From Henricia sp. BOLD:AAB3569 (lineage: Eukaryota; Echinodermata; Asteroidea; Spinulosida; Echinasteridae), in assembly GCA_037783545.1 (NCBI GenBank), contig JBBELK010000459.1, positions 496,001-560,000 on the forward strand: 64,000 nucleotides of DNA. Reading direction: 5' to 3'. Below, piece by piece: positions 52,613 to 62,602 of the stretch; position 1 is the stretch's first letter; each line of letters opens with the position of its first letter. A model generated the notes under the pieces. It ran no database searches and was not told where the DNA came from. It saw nothing but the letters and a program-made list of their open reading frames with translations. Both the position numbers and the translations under genes were made by a program.

Positions 52613-52738
52613 CTCCTTTAAGAGGCGGGCACCTCGGGCCATTAAGGAGATTGTTAAATTTGCCACTAAGATGATGAACACGGATGATGTACGCATCGAC
52701 ACCAGACTCAACAAACACATCTGGTCAAGAGGCGTCAG
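52613..52738 (+). CDS. RPL31: RPL31 second coding exon
   Basis: After GATTATCAG the exon completes an Ile codon and encodes [22 protein letters not shown], then [19 protein letters not shown]. It matches eL31 (RAPRA-x-KEI and [10 protein letters not shown] are near invariant). The donor is GTCAG, GTAAGA with two bases left (AG). Confidence 0.96.
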
Positions 52739-52749
52739 GTAAGAGAACT

Positions 52750-53340
52750 CGAATTTAAGGGGCCTATGGATGAGCTGATTTTGAGCGATTCTGGGAACAA
52801 AACCAATAGAAATCTGAAGACGTTTCACCTCTGTCAAACGTACCACGTTTTCCAAAACATGAAAATCCATGTGCATTTTGCCGGAGCTTGATGAGTTTTA
52901 AAATGATTGTTCGTGACTTATTCTGAATTAGTCTCTTCGGTCTCAGTCGGTCGCGGAGACGCATACGCACTCTGAGGCTCGCGTAATACTGGTTGTGTGC
53001 GCGAACAGACCCGTGTACATGGATAGTGTAATCTACCTACAGAAAGCGTGTGAAGCCTGAATCGTGCACCCTGTACACAGCACCCATTTCAGACCGCCCA
53101 GATGCGAACAAACTAAGTAATTTAAATCTTATGAGGGCAGGCTTCTAAGTAAATCATTTGCAAATGATCTCAATAAATTTCATCTTCCGTGATTATTTTC
53201 CGGTAAAATTATCATCTCGGGCAAAAACATTTCATTGGATAGTTGCTACCAATTCAATCTTTACTTTGAGGAAGGTTTTCTTAGTCGACTTGTTGATTAA
53301 CATTTTGGGTCATTGCAAATGATACAGTGGGCCTTTAAAT
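52750..53340. repeat. Family D long subtype, copy b (RPL31 intron 2)
   Basis: The inverse of 39630-40165: it starts TTTAAGGGGCCTATGGATGA, TTGAGCGATTCTG, carries AACATGAAAATCCATGTGCA and GCAAATGATCTCAATAAATT, and ends TTGCAAATGATACAGTGGGC, CTTTAAA. Confidence 0.72.
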
Positions 53341-53738
53341 TATATGCCGCATGCGTAGATCCCTGTTAAAACTGGGGTCATTGAATTACCTAGACCCTGT
53401 GCCTTTAGAATTCTGACGACGCCCTGGGCATAGACTTTGCTACGCCCCAGATGTAGACCATTTTAGCGTGTTACAGACACACTCGTCGATTATGTAGCAT
53501 AGTTGTGCACCAACTGTACAGCTATGTGCTACTGTACATGTAAACATTTCACTCTACATCAGGCCGATAATGACAGAACCTCGGTCGTTTTGATCTCGTA
53601 GATGATGAAATCCTCAAGGAAATAACAGAAGCGGCGAACGGTAAAACAGTGTGTCAGGTGAAAAATGCTACCAATATTTTGCTGTAAATACCAACCTTTT
53701 CGCCATAATCCAGCTTTCAAAATCGAAACTTGATGGAC

Positions 53739-54246
53739 TTAAAGGCAGTATACATGATTGGTATCTCGAAAATCAGAAATGTTCACAAATTTACGCCTAA
53801 CTTACACAATATAAACATGATGACCGTAGAAAACCTCCCCTGAAATGGTTTTGTCTGAAGTGCTATAGTCTTTGAGAAATAAATAAAACAATAAGTTTTC
53901 GTCTCATGAGACGAAAATTCAATTCGCCCCAAAACCATTTGGCCCCAAACCACCTCGCCCGAGTGCCATTTCGCCCCAAATGACTTCGTCCAAACACTAC
54001 ATCGCCCAAATGCCACTTCGCCCCAGAACCACTTCGTGCACAGGCCGTGGTTCAGGGCAAAATGATTCAGGGCAAAGTGGTTTTGGGGCGAAATGACTGC
54101 AAACTCTTTTTTGACTGTTTTCTCAAAAGTTAGACGAAGTACGGAGCTGGTTTTTGCTCAGGTTGGTTTTAATCATGCATATCTTCAATCACACGGGGGG
54201 ATGAAACTATTTGTAACAGTTTACCAATCATGTATACTATCTTTAA
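53739..54246. mobile_element. Family X element, copy 2 flanked by TTAA (RPL31 intron 2)
   Basis: TTAA, AGGCAGTATACATGATTGGT opposes ACCAATCATGTATACTATCT, TTAA. The centre 53925-54095 holds TTCGCCCCAAAACCA-type words and then their inverse, as in copy 1 at 20973-21475. Its right end lies about 90 bp before the next RPL31 exon. Confidence 0.8.
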
Positions 54247-54337
54247 ATCTTCACAAATTTGCTTAACCAGTCCATTGCGAATAGGTCAATGGACCTTACT
54301 AAACTGCACAACCTTTTTACCCTTTGACCTTTGACAG

Positions 54338-54450
54338 GGGCGTGCCATTCAGAGTGCGGGTGCGTCTTGCCAGGAAAAGGAACGAAGATGAGGATTCGGC
54401 AAACAAGCTGTACACACTGGTCACCCACGTAGATGTCCCCACATTCAAAG
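54338..54450 (+). CDS. RPL31: RPL31 third coding exon
   Basis: After CTTTGACAG the split Arg codon is completed and the exon reads [20 protein letters not shown], then [26 protein letters not shown] and KLYTLVT are hallmarks of eL31. It leaves one base (G, donor GTATGC). Confidence 0.97.
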
Positions 54451-54624
54451 GTATGCAATAATTTATTTAATAAATTTTTTTCTAAATATATTTTAGACAC
54501 TGTGATACCAACCACGTGACTTGGCATTAACCAATGCCACATGGGCCATGGCCTCATGTCCTGCTGACTGGTCTGATGCCCTTTAGGATATACACATTTT
54601 GAGGCCAACTTGGCCAGTATGCAT

Positions 54625-54748
54625 GGATTTTTAAGGTTTTCTGAAGTATTGCTGCATCTATGTGGCTGAAATTTCTACAAGGCAGTGTATCAACATTATT
54701 CTTTAGGTATTAGAATTCGTTGAAATCTGCAAATGATATAATGGGCCT
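54625..54748. repeat. Family D 3' fragment (RPL31 intron 3)
   Basis: GCATGGATTTTTAAGGTTTT, CTGAAGTATTGCTGCATCTA, GTGGCTGAAATTTCTACAAG and TGCAAATGATATAATGGGCC belong to family D. It ends at the TTTAAA where MITE-A copy 5 begins. Confidence 0.7.
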
Positions 54749-54870
54749 TTAAAGGCACAGGCTCGTCAGCAATGCGCGCGGGGCAAATCCGTGCCACGAA
54801 ATACGCAGCCTCTATGGAGCTGCGTATTTTGTTTGGCGAGCGCGCATTGCTGACGAGCCTGTGCCTTTAA
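54749..54870. mobile_element. Palindromic MITE-A, copy 5 (RPL31 intron 3)
   Basis: TTAA, AGGCACAGGCTCGTCAGC opposes GCTGACGAGCCTGTGCCT, TTAA. It is shorter than the others because the loop side has lost part of both arms (loop CAGCCTCTATGGAGCTG). Confidence 0.9.
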
Positions 54871-54996
54871 AGTGGCCTGTCATGTACTGGCTTTATTTCC
54901 CATCAACTGTTTTATTTACAAGTTTTTAGTGGCCAGTTTTTGGAAAATTTTATATATTTTTTTTTAAATATTTTCTGTAGAAAAACTATGTATCGT

Positions 54997-55357
54997 TTAA
55001 AGGCCTATTGTATCATTTGCAATGACCCAATTTTGTTTTTCATGAGTTGACAAGAAAAACCTTACCCAAAGTGTTGATAGCAATGGTAACAAACACCACA
55101 TGAATTTATTTCCGTCCAAAATGGTATTTCATGCTGGAAATTGACAACCGAAGGTGGTTTTAAAAAAAGGCCCGTGCACGGAACTTTTTTACCATTCACT
55201 TGTACACAAAATCCACATATAGATTTTCAAGGTTTTCTGAAGCATTGATGCATCTAAGTAGCTAAAATTTCTTCAGGCTAGTTTACCAACATTCTTCCTA
55301 AGATATGTTACACTCTTATACCACGAATCTGTAAAAGTTTTATCTTGCAAGAGATCC
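54997..55357 (+). repeat. Family D repeat, copy 4 (RPL31 intron 3)
   Basis: It begins TTAAAGGCCTATTGTATCAT and is almost the same as 35631-36006 throughout: ACAAGAAAAACCTTACCCAA, TGATAGCAATGGTAACAAAC, CTTCAGGCTAGTTTACCAAC, CGAATCTGTAAAAGTTTTAT. Confidence 0.78.
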
Positions 55358-55402
55358 TGTACATATCTGTAGTGTGGATCTATTTCTGTTTTATTTTTCC
55401 AG

Positions 55403-55437
55403 GTCTACAGACAGTCAATGTAGACAGCGAAGACTAG
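55403..55437 (+). CDS. RPL31: RPL31 last coding exon
   Basis: A pyrimidine-rich TTATTTTTCCAG acceptor precedes G-L-Q-T-V-N-V-D-S-E-D and a TAG stop. LQTVNVD plus a short acidic end is the usual eL31 C-terminus. Confidence 0.96.
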
Positions 55438-55533
55438 ATCAAAGACGATGTGGGTCATCAGAGGTCAAAGGTCAAATCATTACATTGATGAAGATTGGGG
55501 TTTTAATCCTACAATGGATTTTTCAAATACACT

Positions 55534-55539
55534 AATAAA
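55534..55539 (+). terminator. RPL31: Putative RPL31 polyadenylation signal
   Basis: AATAAA lies about 100 bp after the RPL31 stop, a fitting distance for a short ribosomal-protein 3' UTR. A second AATAAA is near 55595. Confidence 0.5.
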
Positions 55540-55838
55540 TCGGGATTAAATTCTGCATTTGGGGATTTCCGTGGGTTGACGGACTTGCTACAGCAAATAA
55601 ATAGCATCTGCTCTAGTTTTTGGAACAGTAACAATTTGTCTGATTTATTTTCTTTTGGTTGTTTATTCTTTCCTGTAAAATTGAAGCTACCGTCTGACAT
55701 GTTAGTACTTCCAATACAATGCCTTTCTTAAACTGTCTTCTCTTAGTCTATACTTGAAAAAACATCCTCAACACCCCAGCAAACAAACGGCATTACCAAT
55801 GGTAATCCATGCGGGGAAAAAAATCATTCATATGCATG

Positions 55839-56459
55839 TACACTCGACCAAAAAAGTTCTGTCACCAGTAAGACATTTATAGATATTTATTATTAAATTG
55901 GATTTAATGTAGGAAAATAATATATCAAATTTTAGCTGAACATATACCTCAAAGGAATAGAGCTGAAGAGAGATCATGATGGCAAGCTTCACTGAACAGG
56001 AATGCAACAAAGGAATATGGGGTCAGAATGAAAAACACCAAAGAACAATGCAACTTGTGATTTGGGCAATTTGTGCGTAGACAATTAGGAAATGTTTAAG
56101 TGAGTTTGGATTTATCAATGTCTTGTCAAAAACATCCAAATCAAAATGGTTAAATTGTCCAATCTGAATCGTGCCATTGCATTAGGTATGGTGGAAGCAA
56201 AATACTGAACTGTAACTCCCCTTGCTTGAGTGCAATAAAGTTGACATCGTTGTTTTTTTGTGTTTTTTATTCTGACCCCACATTCCTTTGTTGCATTCCT
56301 GTTCAGTGAAGCTTGCCATCATGGACTCCGTTGAGCTCTATTCCTTTGAGTGATATGTTGACAGTTAAAATTTGATATACTGTTTTCCTACATTAAATCC
56401 AATTTCATAATAAATATCTACAAATGTCTTACTGGTGGCAGAACTTTTTTGGTCGTGTA
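55839..56459. mobile_element. Foldback element W with about 200-bp arms
   Basis: TACACTCGACCAAAAAAGTT, CTGTCACCAGTAAGACATTT, ATAATA and AAATTGGATTTAATGTAGGA up to CATTCCTTTGTTGCATTCCT oppose the same blocks inverted from 56262 to 56459. Differences between arms are few. A roughly 225-bp spacer separates them. TA and TACAC ends suggest Tc1/mariner type. It starts about 400 bp after the RPL31 stop. Confidence 0.85.
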
Positions 56460-56461
56460 TT

Positions 56462-56745
56462 TCTAGAAAATGGATTTCGTTCTTACCTAACAATCATATA
56501 AAATAGCTCCCGAAAATACTATCCATGGGAAGAAAACGGGAAATTTGCAATCTCCAATTTGGATGTGGAAGCAAAAATGTTGGCGTAATCACTGCACTGC
56601 TTTGTAGAACAGAAAAATTAGTTTACAAAACATTGTTTTGTTTGTTTACAATATCCTTGAAAATATACGGATTGGGAGAGTGAAATTGCAGAATGGTAAT
56701 CATGAGAAAAATGACATCAAAATTAGGATCTCTGGACATGCTTTT
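56462..56745. repeat. Family F repeat, single-arm copy 2
   Basis: AAAATGGATTTCGTTCTTAC, AATACTATCCATGGGAAGAA, AATTTGCAATCTCCAATTTG and AGAATGGTAATCATGAGAAA match 23480-23860. It ends in CTTTTTTAA, where the element at 56746 begins. Confidence 0.7.
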
Positions 56746-57239
56746 TTAAAGGAAGGGACAACACTTGCAAAAGGTTGCCAAACTCTGTACGCTTCTGTAA
56801 GTTGCCATCTTTTGCAGTTCGGCGCTCTGACTTAAGAGGGCATGAGTCAGGACACAACAGATTTTTACATACTTCACGGCACATGGGAGTCGGGAAACAA
56901 GGCATCAATCTTCACGTTATCCATGCAATCGTTGCATGGTTGACATCATCATCCCTTTCAAAATTTTAAATATGGTGGAGCACATAGTTGCATTAGTTGC
57001 AGAGTTTAATATCAAAATTAATTGGGTTGCCGACGTTGAAAACCGGATTCTCATGGTTTATGCACCGGGCAATACATCGATAATATTTTTGATTAAATTC
57101 GTCGATAACTTCAAACATAGTGTCTCGGGAAAGCACCGAGTATACAGTGTTAATAATTACGTCGGGTAAGGGCAAAAACAAACAACCTGACATTCAATTT
57201 CCCCGAAGCAAGTCTAAAAATTGTTGTCCCTTCCTTTAA
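56746..57239. mobile_element. TTAA-flanked TIR element G
   Basis: TTAA, AGGAAGGGACAACACTT opposes AATTGTTGTCCCTTCCT, TTAA. The interior (about 440 bp) contains AATCGTTGCATGGTTGACAT and opposed CGATAA and TTAATA words, but no convincing coding frame. It abuts family F at its left end. Confidence 0.75.
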
Positions 57240-57590
57240 AAGGCAACTGTCGGAACCGTTCTCCTGTAGGTCCTATAGTTTTGTGTCCTTTAACTGTGGT
57301 TCTGCTCGGAGGAGAACTTGATGCGATCTGTTGAAAGCTGCTAAATTAAAAGCTGAAACATGTGGGTGGCCAGTCTTTACAGGTGCATGAAATAGCTCAT
57401 TACTAGGCAATGTCACAAGAAACATCTAAGAATTTCGATACATTACGAAAAAGGCATGTTACTGCAGAAAACATTAAAGGTCATGATACATGTATGGGCG
57501 ATATTTCCCTGCATACTACAACTGAGGGAAGATCACTCGGGGGCCTCTATAACATAGACGCCTAAGATCATAAACTCAGAAAACATTCGA

Positions 57591-58060
57591 ATACTCAAGT
57601 TTGACTGACGATTCCTCTCGTTACCAAATCTTTTTTCCTTGAATTTGGTATCACTGGAAAGCCCTGCTTTTTTTCTCTTTACAATGATGTGTCATTAAAT
57701 GATTTGTTATGATTAAGCAATTAAGAGATGTGCAACAGCGGAATATAGGGGTTGTTGTAAAGTGAAATGTAACCAAATGTATTGCTCTTGTCATACAGTG
57801 CATCACCCCTTTTACTTGGAGGACGGAAACATGTCAATACATTATACACCTTTTGGCAATAACTATTCATTTTGTAACCTTTCACTTTACACCCACCCCC
57901 ATATTCAGCTCTGCTGCACATTCCCCAGTTGCTTAATCATAACAAATTATACATCATTGTAAATAAGAATAACGAGGCTTTCCAGTCATGCCAAATTCAA
58001 GGAAAATCATTTGGTAACTAGATAGAAATCATCAGTCAAACTTGAGTTTCCGAACGTTTT
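57591..58060. mobile_element. Palindromic family V copy
   Basis: AAACATTCGAATACTCAAGT, TTGACTGACGAT and TTCCTTGAATTTGGTATCAC oppose CATGCCAAATTCAAGGAAAA, ATCAGTCAAACTTGAGTTTC and CGAACGTTTT. GATTAAGCAATTAAGAG and TTGCTTAATCATAAC, and TAAAGTGAAATGTAAC and CTTTCACTTTACACCC, also oppose. Arms are about 170 bp. Confidence 0.8.
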
Positions 58061-58550
58061 GTGCAGAGTTTACTTTAGGGAGAGGTACATGTAATTGCTA
58101 GCGGCATTTTGAAATCAACAGAGGTGGTAGACCGTGTGTTTGCACAACGTGGCACCGACATGACATTTTGTCTCATTGTTATCATTAAACCCTATCTTAC
58201 CTTACCTATACCACACAATGTTATCAAGACGGCTTTATCTTAATGACAATTGGCACGCATGGACCGCGCCGATTAATGACTGATTATAACTGAATAAAGT
58301 CACTAAGTCCAAGTCTACCAGATATTTATTTGTGTTTGGTGTGTCGTTACCTTAGCGGCACAAACGAAATGCAGGTTAACCGGTAATCTGTCGTCAAAGT
58401 GCTGATGTCGCGCGAGGCAGTATGTGAAGTTTGCAGGTAGGGCGAGTCTGTACTTTTAGATAAAAATGAATCGGAAAGTAGCACTTTTAAGACTTCCTTA
58501 CGTAAGATAGAATATATTTGTGTGACATCCACTGCATCTGATGAATTGTT
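58061..58550. other. Intergenic, no feature recognised
   Basis: No supported exon, repeat or low-complexity array. Confidence 0.4.
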
Positions 58551-58689
58551 TTAAAGGCAAAGCTCGTCAATGCGCGCGTAAGGCCAAATTCGTCCCACGA
58601 AATACGCAGCTCCATGCCTTTGCTATAGAGCTGCGTATTTCGTGGCACGAATTTTGCCTCTCGCGCATTGACGAGCCTCTGCCTTTTAA
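58551..58689. mobile_element. Palindromic MITE-A, copy 6
   Basis: TTAA, AGGCAAAGCTCGTCAATGCG opposes CGCATTGACGAGCCTCTGCC, TTTTAA. It lacks the CAG in CGTCAGCAATG symmetrically on both arms, so the two arms changed together. The loop is TCCATGCCTTTGCTATAGA. Confidence 0.9.
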
Positions 58690-59056
58690 AAGCTTACGCT
58701 CAAACTAACTTGGGTTACTTTTGCAAGTGCTACCTTCTGAATTATTTTGCAAGTAGGTCTATGATGAAACAAAACGACTTGTCCAATGGGGCGTTCCTTC
58801 GCCAAAATAGGACCAATTTCTTATTTAAGACGATGTCGTTTAAAGGGCACCCCAAAACAATGGTGATGGAAAAATGTCGCGAATGGTGTATGGGCGAGAC
58901 TTTCACGGGGCCTTTGACGAGAGTAATAATATTACACGAAATATTACACTTGAAACTTGACAATGGCATGCAGATATTCATGCGGCTGCAGACTTATCAC
59001 AAATGAAAGCTTGGTAGCCTGTGAACTGAACCAATCCAGTAGGCTTAGAATTAGCT
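58690..59056. other. Intergenic, no feature recognised
   Basis: An open frame across this stretch starts inside the preceding MITE and matches no family I know. I do not call it a gene. Confidence 0.35.
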
Positions 59057-59206
59057 TATAGACTGTATCGAATAGCCGCCATTTCGTGGGGCAGTTACTT
59101 TGTTCCTTGATGACATGCATGGTTGCACATATTGTGCTTCCATTGTTGAACGGTTTAAGTAACAAAAGGTGCCCCACAAAATGGCGGCTATTCGACACGG
59201 TCAATT
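59057..59206. mobile_element. MITE-B copy 3
   Basis: TATAGACTGTATCGAATAGC and CGCCATTTCGTGGGGCA oppose TGCCCCACAAAATGGCG and GCTATTCGACACGGTC. The centre has ACATGCATGGTTGCACATAT and TGTGCTTCC. Confidence 0.82.
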
Positions 59207-59689
59207 GGCACGAAACCCTCCCACCTCGCCCCCAAAAGGCTTTCATCTGCAAGCATAGTAAACTTTGTTTAGCAGTGGTACTGGTAAAGAGAGCTTCGAT
59301 ATAATGAACCCTGATCCGATATCCTAAACTGGCTACAATGGCTATTCTTATTGTGTTGTCGTACATACATAGGTGTAAGATGACATTGCTATTGAATGGA
59401 GAAAGCCAATATAAGATTCACTACAGGGCCGACGCCAAGTTCCTATTTCTAGATGTAAGTCGACCAGACCTGATTCGCAAGATTTACACATAGGCCTATT
59501 CACACAAGTCTGGACAATTTGCACGTTAATTACCCACGTCTCTACCCAGTTGTATACATTTAATTCTGGTGATACCTTTTGAAACGAACCTGCGGGATTG
59601 TGAACTGCATCAAATCAACTCGACACACAAGGTTCACGGAGTAGCGTACTTAATGAAGAATGGCAAGACCCGCTGTAGGTCCTAATATC

Positions 59690-60050
59690 GTATTGCACTT
59701 TTGGTAAATGTTGTCAACATTTTCACGGTTGTACAAAGAGTATATGAAGGAAGGTGTATAGGGTAGTCGAAGGCGGCGTAGGATTTTACATGCGCTGTAA
59801 AATGTTGACATTTCATGGTACTGACAAACAAATGTTGATAGGCTTAATATAAGTACTATTTCGGGGGAAGGAGGGGGTAGCATACATGCAACTTATCAGC
59901 TGATTTCCTCTTCTGTTTCATTGAAAATAAAAAAAAACACCGTACAGAGATTTTGTGCATCTTCTTTTTGTGTGTAATGACACAGTTGCATACCGGGGTA
60001 GAACCGCGAAAATTGACAACTTTGAATTGCCCCACAAAATTTTCGTGTCT
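59690..60050. repeat. Repeat family T, copy 2
   Basis: TTTACATGCGCTGTAAAATG, TGACATTTCATGGTACTGAC and AGTACTATTTCGGGGGAAGG match 5725-5945. AAATGTTGTCAACATTTTCA at the left is itself palindromic. Confidence 0.5.
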
Positions 60051-60114
60051 AAAAATGGAAGAATTTTCAACTGACAAAATGGTGAATAATAACTCTTCTG
60101 TTAAGGTCTAAGGA

Positions 60115-60313
60115 ATGGATCTGTCGAAATCGCAAAGCGGCCGAGACTTCACCACATTGATATCGGAGATTCTTGGCAAGAATGCCAGTGGCACCTCCCC
60201 GCATCCAACGGACCACGGCCGGGGTGGTGGCGGTGGCGGTGGCGACTCCGGGGCGTACAAGGCACAGTTTCTGAGGTGGTGGGAGGATAGAGGACGCCAG
60301 GAAAAACAAACAG
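60115..60313 (+). CDS. Unidentified gene, first coding exon
   Basis: The ATG is the first in its frame after an in-frame TAA six bases upstream. The exon encodes 66 residues: MDLSKSQSGRDFTTLISEIL, a Gly run at about 38-44, then S-G-A-Y-K-A-Q-F-L-R-W-W-E-D-R-G-R-Q-E-K-Q-T. It leaves with one base at a good donor (ACAG, GTAATG). Phases let it join in frame to 61851, 62397 and 63829, giving at least 146 residues with the end beyond the window. The recovered part is hydrophilic, with no signal peptide or membrane segment. I recognise no domain. Splice logic supports a real gene; its function is unknown. Confidence 0.6.
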
Positions 60314-60321
60314 GTAATGGA

Positions 60322-60415
60322 TGAGAGAAATATCGTAAGGGCCTTATCGACCTTCGAACCCGAGACCTTTGACCAGGCAGGTGCTCTACCAGCTGAGCTA
60401 TAAGACACAGTGGTA
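60322..60415 (-). mobile_element. tRNA-derived SINE family 3, copy c
   Basis: Minus strand: CTTATAGCTCAGCTGGTAGA, GCACCTGCCTGGTC, B box GGGTTCGAAGG, then TCGATAAGGCC and the body CTTACGATATTTCTCTCATC. Same family as 40290 and 40517. It begins 9 bp after the first-exon donor of the unidentified gene. Confidence 0.75.
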
Positions 60416-61850
60416 TATCCTCCCCGTCTGCTACGCCTGTGAGTTGGCTATACGAGAATTGCAGCCATTCGCCGGCCGCCATTGTACCCCACGAACAATG
60501 CTTGGCCTAGACTGCTCCCCGGTCCATACGATCGCTTGCATTCCACTTAAAGGGCCCCTGAAATGGTGTTTTTATCAATGAAATCTGTGCTATGGAACTA
60601 GTCCATTTTTTTACAATCATAAAAACCCTACTTGGAAGTTGTATGGGGGTTAAAATCAAGGTTTTTGATTTTTATGCTAATGAATTTACATAGGGCCTAT
60701 GCATGAGCAAAGTACATGTAGTGATGTCGCATTAGGAAAACACGGGAAAGTATCATTCAACTGTGCACAAAAGTTTCCATAATTTTCTCCAACTTGCTGA
60801 AACTTGTGTAACCCATGACGGTTTAGGTTTATTTTACATGTTGCCTGTTGCAAACCATGAAAAAACTAAGGCAGGAAACTGCAGCATTTTTTTCACAATT
60901 GCAGTTTGAAGTCTTATGTTTTTTCTTTGCTTTTCTGCTGTGTGTTCCTAAAGTGACATGCCCCAAACAGCGCCCTCTTTCTGTAAGTTTATGTGAAGAA
61001 ATTTTCAAAGTTGAAAAATGCCACTTTTTGTTCATGGGGCATCAAAATGAACAGTAGTATTGTATTTCTACACATTAGTAATCCTTCATATGCAGCAAAA
61101 ACTGTGCATAAAGTTATTGAGCATTTCAGCCTTTAACATACGTAGACCATGACCAGTCTAGGCAAGGCATTGTATTTGGTGGGGTACAATGGCGGACGGT
61201 GGCTTCAATTTTAGACGTCGTTGCTTCATCCGGTGATTAAATATCGATGAGTCAAACCTGTAAACGTCCCCTGGGTCAATGTTTCCCATAATTATTCGCT
61301 TTTATCGATCTGTATCGAAATATACATGTGTAAAATATACTATAATATTTTATCTATGACAGCTGTGGAACTTGGTAAATGATTAAATCCCGGAATTGCA
61401 ACTGATTTCCAAGACCCAAATTATGGTTAGGTGCCATCAATAATAATGTAAATTCCACTGATGTATAAATATGTGCAATAGCCAGAATACGTGCAAACCA
61501 ATACGCTGTACGGAATCGGTATGTTTATATGAATTCCCGGACCTATGGTTGAACGCTTCGTCGCATTTCTTTGTCAAATTCCGAACTTTCTATTGTTACC
61601 GGGGCAGGTTGACCCTGTATTGTGTTCCATTGTCAAGGCCTGTGTGCCTGGCAACGTGTATAAGCTTGTCAGTACACATTCCATAATCAAATTCTATAAA
61701 TCAAATTCTTCAGCGTTCAATTACTAGAAATGGCTGGCGAGTTGGACTAGCTATCCGAATGATCTCAATTAAGCCTATTTCGCAGAGAGCCTTAATTTTT
61801 AACCACGCATTTTGGCGTATTTTAATACGATATACGCGTAAAATCAGCAG
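60416..61850. other. Intron of the unidentified gene, no clear feature
   Basis: CTTAAAGGGCCCCTGAAATG at 60546 looks like the end of another TTAA-type element, but I could not find its partner. The remainder is AT-rich and unassigned. Confidence 0.4.
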
Positions 61851-61898
61851 TTAGTATGTGCGGTGATGATTCCAGCGAATCTGAGTCCGAATATTCAG
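61851..61898 (+). CDS. Unidentified gene, possible 48-nt micro-exon (Ser/Glu-rich)
   Basis: Between CAGCAG and CAG, GTAAGT the 48 bases encode, in the phase set by the first exon, V-S-M-C-G-D-D-S-S-E-S-E-S-E-Y-S. Entry and exit phases are both 1, so the exon could be skipped without a frame change. The pyrimidine tract before the acceptor is poor. The acidic serine-rich peptide looks like a casein-kinase-2 type target, which is inference only. Confidence 0.45.
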
Positions 61899-61919
61899 GT
61901 AAGTTTAATGCCCCAATAC

Positions 61920-62258
61920 ATTATTTATACAGTTACCCAAAAATGTTCTTCATGAGTTGACAAGGAAACAATTCGAAAAGTGTTAATAGCAATGGTAACA
62001 AACACCACATTATTTTTGTAACGTGTAAAATGGTATACCTTTGTGGGAGAAATTGTCAAATAAAGGTGCCTTTAAAAAAAATAAGAATTTGCCATTCATT
62101 TAACACAAAAAAACATGCATGGATTTTTAAGGTATTCTGAAGTAGGCCTATTACTGCATCTATGTGGCTGAAATATCTAGAAGGCAATTTATCAACACTA
62201 TTATGTAATGCCCTTCTTCCTGTTTTTAAAAGTTTTCCAATCATGTAATCTTTCTTTA
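61920..62258 (+). repeat. Family D repeat, copy 5
   Basis: TTCTTCATGAGTTGACAAGG, GTTAATAGCAATGGTAACAA, ACACCACAT, TACCTTTGTGGGAGAAATTG and CCAATCATGTAATCTTTCTT, ending TTTAAA. Intron of the unidentified gene. Confidence 0.75.
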
Positions 62259-62396
62259 AATGAGAAAACCTGCCCCTAATATGGCCGCTGGTGCAAAGAG
62301 TCTATACAAGTGCGTCACGTATTTGGGACCACGGGTGACACTTATTTATTTATTCATTATTTTATTTATTCATTACATGTATTTTGTTTTACGCAG

Positions 62397-62524
62397 AAGA
62401 AAATGCGATCGAGACAATCAAAAGGCGTCTTGCGGAGGTCGGAGGAATGGTGACGAGTCGACGGCCCAGAGCCGTGGAAAATGCCGTTGATAGAATGAGT
62501 ACACCATTACGAAGTCAAGTGCAG
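62397..62524 (+). CDS. Unidentified gene, coding exon (RRLAEVGGMV)
   Basis: The acceptor TTTTACGCAG is followed by 128 bases: two bases complete a Glu codon, then E-N-A-I-E-T-I-K-R-R-L-A-E-V-G-G-M-V, TSRRPRAVENAVDRMSTPLR and S-Q-V-Q, to the donor CAG, GTAATA in phase 0. It is basic and probably helical. The phase fits both neighbours. No family recognised. Confidence 0.6.
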
Positions 62525-62548
62525 GTAATAGATATTAACGAAAACAAG

Positions 62549-62602
62549 ACAGACAGACAAACAAACAAACAAACAAACAAACAAACAAACAAACAAACAA
62601 CC
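62549..62602 (+). repeat. CAAA microsatellite
   Basis: GACAGACAGACAAACAAAC and about ten further CAAA units lie directly after the donor of the preceding exon. Confidence 0.9.

Noticed and set aside
58668..59006. 112-codon open frame as a gene
   Set aside because: It begins inside a palindromic MITE, has no family resemblance and no splice context.
61855..61898. Alternative acceptor TTAG at 61854 for the micro-exon
   Set aside because: Splicing from the first exon there gives V-C-A-V-M-I and ends out of phase with the following exon. The acceptor at 61850 keeps both phases.
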